From: JBCCFW01 sp039029535
GTDB lineage: Bacteria > Acidobacteriota > JBCCFW01
Assembly (NCBI GenBank): GCA_039029535.1
Contig: JBCCFW010000021.1
Location: 3,539 to 67,538 of the forward strand
DNA: 64,000 nucleotides
Direction of reading: 5' to 3'
How positions within the stretch are numbered: position 1 is the stretch's first letter; each line of letters opens with the position of its first letter. A program made the position numbers and the translations under genes. Positions 25,264 through 32,700 of this stretch are shown piece by piece. The notes under the pieces are model-generated. The model was not told the origin of the DNA, made no database searches, and was given only the letters and a program-made list of their open reading frames with translations.

Positions 25264-26192
25264 CCCTCGAGCCCCCGGCCGGTGAGGGCGAGGAAGACGT
25301 CTTCCAGGTGACTGCGTCGCAAGGTGGCCTGGAGGTCGGGATGCGCGGTCACCGCCGACGCCAGCAGGCCCTCGCCATCGTCGACGTAGAGCAGCAAGCG
25401 ACTGGGCAGTCGTCCGGTGGCGGTCACGCGGGGACGCCACTGCTCTTCCAGCGCCTCGATGTCGTCGTCGGCCTGCAGGCGGAGCTCGACCACCTGGGGC
25501 GCGACGTGACGGTCGATGAGCGCGTCGGGACTACCCTCGTCGACGACCTTTCCGGCATCCATGATGAGCAAGCGGTCGCAGAGCTTTTCGGCCTCGTCCA
25601 TGTAGTGGGTCGACAACACCAGGGTGGTGTCGCCACGACTCAGCTCGACGAGCTGCTGCCACAGGCGGTTGCGCGCCTGAGGGTCGAGCCCCGTCGTCGG
25701 CTCGTCGAGGACGAGCAGGTCGGGTCGACCGAGCAGGCCACGAGCGACTTGCAGTCGTCGCTTGAGACCACCCGAGAGCGTGATGACCGGCGCCTCGGAG
25801 CGATCGCTCAGGCCGACGAACTCGAGCAGCTCCTCCACCCGTCGCTCGGCGTCGGCGCGACCGAGCCCGAAGAAGCGGGTGAAGACCCGGAGGTTCTCGC
25901 GCGCGCTCATGTACTCGTCGAGGTTCTGCTCCTGCGGCACGACCCCCAGTCGACGCTTGACCTCGCGATCGTTGGGTCCGTCCGAGACGGGATGCCCGAG
26001 CACCTCCAGCCGCCCACCGCCCACCGGGGTCGCCCGGTAGATCATCCGCATGGTCGTGCTCTTGCCGGCGCCGTTGGGCCCGAGCAGGCCGAAGCACTCG
26101 CCCTTCTCGATGCGGAAGTCGATCCCCGCCACGGCCCGCAGCTCGCCGTAGGTCTTGGTCAGACCTTCGGCGAGAACCGCCGGAGTCGTCAC
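25260..26192 (-). CDS. ABC-2 transporter ATPase (DrrA/NodI-like)
   Basis: A 310-aa ATPase. Walker A GPNGAGKSTTMR, signature LSGGLKRRLQVARG, Walker B LLVLDEPTTGLDP and switch His STHYMDEAE are all intact. GTG 26192 overlaps the aldo/keto reductase stop by GTGA; the frame continues upstream through unrelated reductase sequence, so this start is preferred. It couples with the permease at 24469-25263. Confidence 0.9.
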   Translation of the reverse strand: MTTPAVLAEGLTKTYGELRAVAGIDFRIEKGECFGLLGPNGAGKSTTMRMIYRATPVGGGRLEVLGHPVSDGPNDREVKRRLGVVPQEQNLDEYMSARENLRVFTRFFGLGRADAERRVEELLEFVGLSDRSEAPVITLSGGLKRRLQVARGLLGRPDLLVLDEPTTGLDPQARNRLWQQLVELSRGDTTLVLSTHYMDEAEKLCDRLLIMDAGKVVDEGSPDALIDRHVAPQVVELRLQADDDIEALEEQWRPRVTATGRLPSRLLLYVDDGEGLLASAVTAHPDLQATLRRSHLEDVFLALTGRGLEG

Positions 26193-27016
26193 AAGAACTC
26201 GATCTTGGCGTCGGCTGGCGGCGGCGGGTAGGCCCGCGCGAGCTGGGTCAGGTCTTCCTCGTCGAAGACGATGTCCAGCGCCGTCGCGTTCTGCTCGACG
26301 TGCTCGGGGCGCACGGCCTTCGGGATCGTCACCACGCCCTCGTGTCGGAGCACCCAGGCCAGCGCGACCTGCGCCGGCGTCACCTGCTGCCGCGCGGCCA
26401 CTGCCGCCAGCGCAGAGCCTGGACGCAGGCGTCCCTGCTCGAACGGCGAGTACGACATGAACAGCACGCCGGCCTCTCGACAGGCGGGGATGAGCCGGGC
26501 GTCCGGCGCACGACGCTCCACGTTGTAGAGACACTGGTTGGCGGCGATGCCGAGGCCACCGGGCAGCTCGCGGGCCGCCTGCATCTCGTCGTGGTCGAAG
26601 TTGCTCAAGCCGTAGGCGGCGATCTTGCCCTTGAGTCGCAAGTCCATGAACGCCGCGAGGGTGTCCTCGAGAGGATGTTGGCCCGGCCAGTGCAGCAGGT
26701 AGAGATCGACCTGCTCGACGCCGAGTCGCTTCAGGCTCCGCTCACAGGCCTGGATGGTCCCCTCACGCGACGCGTTCTCCGGCAAGACCTTGGAGACGAG
26801 GTAGACCTCGTCACGACGCCCTTCGATGGCCTCGCGGACCACGAGCTCGGCGTCGTGATACATCTCGGCGGTGTCGACCAGGGTCATCCCGAGGTCGAGG
26901 CCCTGCTTCAGGGCCCGGACCTCCTCGGAGCGTCGGGAGGCCTCCTCGCCCATCCGCCAGGTGCCCTGTCCGAGCACGGGCAGGCAGAGACCGGACGGCA
27001 GCGTCGTCGTGCGCAC
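26189..27016 (-). CDS. Aldo/keto reductase
   Basis: A 275-aa NADPH-dependent AKR. The catalytic tetrad is visible: D48 and Y53 (VDTAEMY), K76 (LVSKVLP), H109 (LLHWPG). The C-terminal cofactor loop is IPKAVRPEHVEQN. The substrate is unknown. It starts 21 bp after the dehydratase stop and overlaps the ABC ATPase start, so it is part of the long minus-strand transcription unit. Confidence 0.88.
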   Translation of the reverse strand: MRTTTLPSGLCLPVLGQGTWRMGEEASRRSEEVRALKQGLDLGMTLVDTAEMYHDAELVVREAIEGRRDEVYLVSKVLPENASREGTIQACERSLKRLGVEQVDLYLLHWPGQHPLEDTLAAFMDLRLKGKIAAYGLSNFDHDEMQAARELPGGLGIAANQCLYNVERRAPDARLIPACREAGVLFMSYSPFEQGRLRPGSALAAVAARQQVTPAQVALAWVLRHEGVVTIPKAVRPEHVEQNATALDIVFDEEDLTQLARAYPPPPADAKIEFL

Positions 27017-27037
27017 GAGTCGTGTCCGCTCGTCGGC

Positions 27038-29032
27038 TCAGCCGACCGGGCTGGCGGCAAACATGCCGACCTCGTAGGACGCGATGCGTCCCACGAAGGC
27101 CGACGCGGCCACGGTCAGCGGTGACGCGAGGTAGAGCCGGCCCGGCCCCGAGCGACCACGGTAGTTGCGGTTGATGGCCGACACGCTCACCTGCTCACCG
27201 TCGGCGGAGACGCCCGGGCCACAACCGATGCACGCCCCACAGCCGGGCGGGATGAGCGTCACTCCGGCCTTCTCGAAGATCTCGAGATAGCCCTGGCTCT
27301 CGGCGTAGGCAGCCACGTCCTTCGAGCCGAACTGGATGAAGAAGCTCACGCCGTCGACGACCTTCAGGCCGGCCTCGACCGCTTCCTTCGTGACCCGCGC
27401 GTACATGTCGAGGTCGTCCCGCTTGCCCGCGGTGCAGGAGCCACCGTAGGCGATCTGGATGCCGACCTCTCCGATCTCGGTGACGGTCGCGCCATTCTTT
27501 GGATCCGACGGGATGCCACGGTCGGGATCGCCGGGCGTGGCGACCATCGGGACGAGGCTGGACAGGTCGATGCGGTGGACGCCGCCAGCGTACTCGGCAC
27601 CCTCGTCGGCGCTGATGAAGGAGGCCTGGATCTCCTCTCGAGTGAGGTTGGGACGACGCTCGGCGAGCCAGTCGAGGGCCAGGTCGTCGGCCTCACAGAT
27701 GCCCGTGCGCGCGGTGCACTCGGTGGCCATGTTGGCGAGGGTGGCCCGCTCGTCCATCGAGAGGCTGGCCAAGCCCGGGCCGCCGAACTCCATCATCCGG
27801 TTGAGGGTCTCCTCGTCCTTCGCGAAGGTCGCCAGGATGTGGAGCATCAGGTCCTTGGCGGTCACGCCGGGCTTCAGCTCTCCCTCGAGCTCGAAGCGGA
27901 TCGACTCCGGCACCTTCACCGTGGTGAAGCCGCACTGGAGGAGGTTGGCGTACTCGGTGGCACCGACCCCCCAGGTGAGGGCGTTGCTGCCACCGCCCAT
28001 GCAGGTGTGGGAGTCGGTCGCCTGGATGAAGTCACCCGGGTCGACGAACTCCTCGCGGGCGACCTGATGACAGATGCCTGGGCTCACGCCGTCGACCGCG
28101 GAGTAATCGCGCAGGCCGCAGTGGGCCTGGAACTCCCGCTGCAGCACGCGCAGGCGCTCGATCTTGTCGGAGAACGGCTGCATGCGCGGCACGCCGTCGG
28201 CGTAGATGAGGTGGTCCTCGAAGACCGCGAACTTGCTGGGGTCCTCGACGGTGTAGTCCTTGCCGTACTGCTCCTCGAGGAAGAAGTGGACCTGGGCCGA
28301 GGTGAACTCGTGGGAGTAGCCGCCGTCCACCTTCACGACCAGGGCATCGCCCGGTTTCACGAAGACGTCGCCGTCCTGCCCCACCGCGTGTGACGCGAGG
28401 ATCTTCTCGCCCATGTTCATCGGACGCTGCGGCGTGTCGAGCTCGGGCAGCGTCACCTCGCCGGCTGCCAGCGCGCGGGCGAAGGGGAAGAGCCCGCCGT
28501 GCTCGATGATGAGCGCCGTGATCCCGTCATGTCCCGCGGTGAACTCGGAGAGCGGGATCTCCTCGCCCGACTGAAGACGCGACAGCAGCGCGTGGTCGCC
28601 CATGAGCACGCCCTGGTTGATGTTGTTCTGCGCGTGGATGGGCGCGAAGCTCGCAGCGATGGCGAGCTTGATGCCCGACCACTTCTCCGCCTGCACCGCC
28701 GTCTCCCGCGACGAGCCCACGCCCTTTTGCAGGCCGGACACGATGACCTCGAAGCCACCGTCCATGAGCTCACGCTCACCGACGACCCGCTCGCCGTCCA
28801 CGATGAGCCCGGCGTAGGCGTTCTTCGCGATCTCGGCCGGATCGTGGTCGAAGCAGACCCACGCCGGCGTCATCGCGTCGGTGTTGATGTCGTCGAGGAG
28901 GTCCTCGACGCGGACGTCGTCCATCTTCAGGTCGAGCTCGCCGCGGAGCTGCTTCTTGATGAGCTCCGGGTCCTTCGTGAGGAAGAGGATGCGGCGATCG
29001 GGGCTGAGGCGAAAGCTGGAGACCTGGGGCAT
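27038..29032 (-). CDS. Fused aconitase/isopropylmalate-dehydratase-family hydratase
   Basis: A 664-aa [4Fe-4S] hydro-lyase with the swivel (LeuD-like) domain first (~40-215) and the catalytic (LeuC/aconitase-like) domain after it (~220-664). This order is the reverse of a simple LeuC-LeuD fusion and is closer to the AcnB arrangement without its HEAT domain. Cluster ligands are C344 (DSHTCMGG) and the C598/C601/C604 group (PGCGACIGCG). YGGSCTAGKRDDL replaces the SCTN motif of classic members, so the substrate may differ from citrate or isopropylmalate. ATG 29032 was used. It is followed by the aldo/keto reductase after 21 bp. Confidence 0.8.
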   Translation of the reverse strand: MPQVSSFRLSPDRRILFLTKDPELIKKQLRGELDLKMDDVRVEDLLDDINTDAMTPAWVCFDHDPAEIAKNAYAGLIVDGERVVGERELMDGGFEVIVSGLQKGVGSSRETAVQAEKWSGIKLAIAASFAPIHAQNNINQGVLMGDHALLSRLQSGEEIPLSEFTAGHDGITALIIEHGGLFPFARALAAGEVTLPELDTPQRPMNMGEKILASHAVGQDGDVFVKPGDALVVKVDGGYSHEFTSAQVHFFLEEQYGKDYTVEDPSKFAVFEDHLIYADGVPRMQPFSDKIERLRVLQREFQAHCGLRDYSAVDGVSPGICHQVAREEFVDPGDFIQATDSHTCMGGGSNALTWGVGATEYANLLQCGFTTVKVPESIRFELEGELKPGVTAKDLMLHILATFAKDEETLNRMMEFGGPGLASLSMDERATLANMATECTARTGICEADDLALDWLAERRPNLTREEIQASFISADEGAEYAGGVHRIDLSSLVPMVATPGDPDRGIPSDPKNGATVTEIGEVGIQIAYGGSCTAGKRDDLDMYARVTKEAVEAGLKVVDGVSFFIQFGSKDVAAYAESQGYLEIFEKAGVTLIPPGCGACIGCGPGVSADGEQVSVSAINRNYRGRSGPGRLYLASPLTVAASAFVGRIASYEVGMFAASPVG

Positions 29033-29523
29033 GAGAACGGACTCGATGCGCTCGAAAGGCGCGAAGAAGGGAGGGAGGGAGGACGGAGGGAGTGCTGACG
29101 GGGAGCCCGATCATGCCAGCTCGGACGCTTTTCGGCAGCAGGCGCTCACCGGGCGAGAAAAATAACCCTAGCCGATGGTCGCGGCGCGATCAATTCACTG
29201 GAAGGATGCAGTAACCGGCCCAATGCACCGGTGAGTGCGACCGCCAACGCCCCAGGGCCCTGCGTCCGTTGTCGACGTCCGGTCTCCGGCACCAGCCCTC
29301 CTCGACATGGCGCGCTCGTTGCCTCGCCAACGACGTGTGTTTCGCCTGCTGAACACTCTCTCGCGAATCGAGCGCCCCGCGCTGGACAGGCGAAACGCAA
29401 GGGCTTAGCTTCACTCAACATCGCAGCTTGCGATGACAAAGTGGGCCACTTGCGAGGGAGAGGGCTGGAGGGATCCAGACCACGGAGCCCTACGCGTGTC
29501 TTCGGCCCGAGGGAGCCTGCCTG
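29033..29523. other. Intergenic leader region of RHS gene
   Basis: 491 bp between the divergent dehydratase and RHS genes, with no convincing ORF. It holds an inverted-repeat pair (29336-29399), a short A/T-richer stretch near 29400-29450 that may contain the promoter, and the GAGGGAG ribosome site (29509-29515) ahead of ATG 29524. Confidence 0.55.
29336..29399. repeat. Inverted repeat pair upstream of RHS gene
   Basis: GTTTCGCCTG (29339-29348) and its exact reverse complement CAGGCGAAAC (29387-29396) are 38 nt apart; the match extends to 12 of 13 bases (outer ends 29336 and 29399). It could be a paired operator site or a stem for an RNA structure. It lies ~125 bp upstream of the start codon. 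Confidence 0.5.
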
Positions 29524-29787
29524 ATGCCGTGCCGCGCCAATGCGCAGTTCTCTGCGCCGACCTCGTTCTCCACCCTCCTGCTCGCCCTTGCTTGCAGCTG
29601 TCTCTCGGGTACCGCCGAGGCCCTTCCGCCCGAGAATCTCCCCGAGATTCGTGAGACCCAAGAAGCTCCGGCTTCAATCCGGAGCGTCTCTACACCGAGA
29701 TCCTGCCGACGGACCACGTGGACGTGGCAACGGGCTCCCTGGTTCTCACTCAGCCCCTCCTGTCACTGCCGCAGGCGGGCGACCTGA
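29524..29787 (+). CDS. RHS protein N-terminal signal peptide, out of frame
   Basis: The true beginning of the RHS gene. ATG 29524 has GAGGGAG eight bases upstream, and the first ~35 residues are a signal peptide (FSTLLLALACSCLSGTAEA), followed by LPPENLPEIRETQEAP. This frame then turns to nonsense and stops at 29787. Beginning at about 29652, the frame of the RHS body reads NPERLYTEILPTDHVDVATGSL, which fits as the continuation. Moving between them needs a -1 shift (or a lost base) between about 29645 and 29670. No classical slippery heptamer was seen. Confidence 0.65.
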   Translation: MPCRANAQFSAPTSFSTLLLALACSCLSGTAEALPPENLPEIRETQEAPASIRSVSTPRSCRRTTWTWQRAPWFSLSPSCHCRRRAT

Positions 29788-32700
29788 CCCTGAACCTCAC
29801 CCTCGGCTACAGCAGCGGCATGGCCGACCTCCGGACCTGGGGAGCCCGGCCTCAGGGATGCATCGGGGAGACGGCCCCTTCGGCCACCCCTCCACACCAG
29901 GTCAACCGTCTCCGGGCGAGCTGGGTCGCGCCAGGATTCACGCTCACGCTCGGCCAGATTGGTCTCGCACCGCTTCATGAAGGCCTGAATCTGGACTACG
30001 TCTACGCATGGCACTACTTCGACGAATCAGGAGCGAAGCACCACCTCGAGCTCGTCGACGACGCGCCGCCGGCGCAGTTCCCATCGGTCTTCGGAGGCAC
30101 GCCGGCGCCGTTCGTCCCACCGGAGTGCACGCCGTGGCCCGATTGTGAGTGCGACACGGTGAGCCCACCGGAATGGTGCGACGACGAGCCGCCTGTCGAG
30201 CCTCCTTCGGTGCTCACGTATGTCACGCGTGACGGCACCTACTTCCGCGCCGATCACTTCCTCGACCGCAATTCCTGGGTTCTCTACCGGACTGACGGCA
30301 CTCTCCTCGAGCTGGCGCACGAAGTCGTGACACCGAGCAGTGCTCTCTCGACCATCCCGTCGACTCACGATGCCCTGGCGGGAGGCGGCTTCCACGCGAG
30401 TCGAATCGCGGATCGTCACGGCAATCTCATCGAGATCGAGTACCACTCCTCCCCCAGCATTCCCGGCTCGATCTCCTCCATCACCGACAGCCTTGGTCGA
30501 ATCGTGAGCTTCGCTCTCCATCCCGAAGTAGCTGGCGACCCCAAGAGTGGTCACCTCGCCTCGATGACGGCTCCTGCCTTCGGAGGAGTCACCGCCACGA
30601 CGACCTTCGAGTACGAAGCATTCGGAGCATGGGAGAGAACAGACTGGGACGACTACGGTGGTGAGACGACGTTTCGGGAAGTCCCAAGACTCGTCGGAAT
30701 CCACCGGCCTGAGAACTTCAGCACGACGTTCGATTACAGCCAGAGCCTGCCTCACGACGAGTATCCCGGCTGCTTCTTCACCGGCTTGAACACCTCGCCG
30801 TGCGATGCCTGGCAGCCCGACTACGTCAGCTGCATGCTGTGGTCCTCCGTAGCCTGGGACTTCGAGATCGAAACCATCACGTACCCAGGAGGAGGGCTCG
30901 TCCTCTACACCACGGGAACTTGGGAAGACGAGAATTGGAGCTTCAACTCCAGCGATCACGGGTACTACAGCCAGCAGATTCCCCAGCGGGGGATCATTCG
31001 GGTCGACAAGTACGCCAACGGTGATCCTTCAGACACCACGACTCAGGGCAACCACTCCTCCTGGTCCTACCAGCGAGGCTGTCACCGCAACTCGCCCTGC
31101 GCCACCCTCCGCGCCCCTGGCTCGTGGAGCCAGGACCCCGACCTGAATTGCGGCGGGGAGTCTTGCCCTAACGGAGGGGCCCTGGAAGACAGTTGCTGGG
31201 GTGTCGTCGGCGTTGTTGGACCTGACGGCAACCTCACCCGTCATCGCTTCCACGCGCCGGAGCCAGGCGCGTGGAAGGCCCGGAAGCCGCATCCGCTGGC
31301 TGGCAAGGAACTCGAGCGCATCATTCACGAGGGCAACTGCGCCGTGGTCCCGAGCCACGACTACTCCTGCTTCGGTGACGATCCTTGCAAGGAACGAGAA
31401 GTAGAACGGACGGTGACGGCCTGGAGGCTGAGCTGCCTCGGAATCGAGCGCTCTGGCGAAACGACCTGGAAACGTGAGGGAAGCAGCTCAGGTGCCTCAT
31501 GGGCCCGACAAACCAGCTCGCGTTGCGAACCCGACGCCATGGGCAAGTTCCAACGCGAGACCAGAACGGCCACGGGCTCCTTGAGCCACGAGCCCTTGAC
31601 AACGTCCGTCCGTTACACGCCCGTCCCGGTGCGATGGCTTCTCGATTCGTGGGTCGAGGCATTCGACGAGCAGTCGGGACGTCGTGTCAGACGTCATGCC
31701 CGCTTCGATGATCGCGGCCGGATGGACGAGTATCAGGCCGTCGGGGTACTCATCGATGCAAGTGCCGAACCGGCCGACGAGTGCCCTCTGTCGGCCTCCG
31801 TCTCCTATCCGGTGCCGGATGTCGAGTTCTTCGGCATCTACGAACACGCCTCGACGCTCCATTGCGCCGAGGGCCCCGAGTGGCTGGGCCTGAGCACCGA
31901 GTCGGACTTCGTCCAGAGCGCCGCGCTCACGCCGGCACCAGGGGACATCGTCACGAGCCTGACGTTTCACGAGTCAGGCAACGGAAGAGGCCAGCCTCAC
32001 TTCGTCACGAAGGCGACCGGCACCGGTTCGGACGCCATCACGGTTGAGCTGACCTACGCAAGCGGCGCGCTCGAGAGCCAGGAAGTCATCGGCCTGAGCC
32101 CGCCCTGGAAGAGCTTCGATGCCGAAATCGACGCCAACACGGGTCGTGTCTCCCGAACCCGGGACCCGGCAGGAGCCTTCACGGACTACGCATTCGACGC
32201 TCTCGGCAGACTGACGCTGGTGGCGCCTCGAGACCTTGCCTCGACGACCTACACCTACCCGACGCCATCCACCGTCAGCGTGGTGCTTCAGGAAGAGGGA
32301 GATGAGTCAGAGGACCACTACTCGTTCGATGGCTTCGGAAGACTCACGGCTCACGAGAGGCTCCTCCCGGACGGCACCTGGGCCTTCAAGACGACAGCCT
32401 ACGACTCCTCGGCGAGGATCGTGAAAGAAGGACGTTGGCAACGAAGCGGAGCTCCCGCGCCATTCTGCGGACTTCCTGAGCCAACGTCATCCGTGCTCAC
32501 GGACTACACCTACACGACTGCGGATGGCGCCCATCTCTTCGAAGACCCGCTTGGCCGCATTCGCCGAATCGAGGAGGGCCCGGAGACAGTCACGACATAC
32601 TCGTACCCGCTCGCGGGTGGCGTGCGGGCAGTCCAGTCGGGACTCAACGGAGATCCGACTGCCGAGGTGTCGAGCCTGGCCGTCAGCAACGGTCTCGGTC

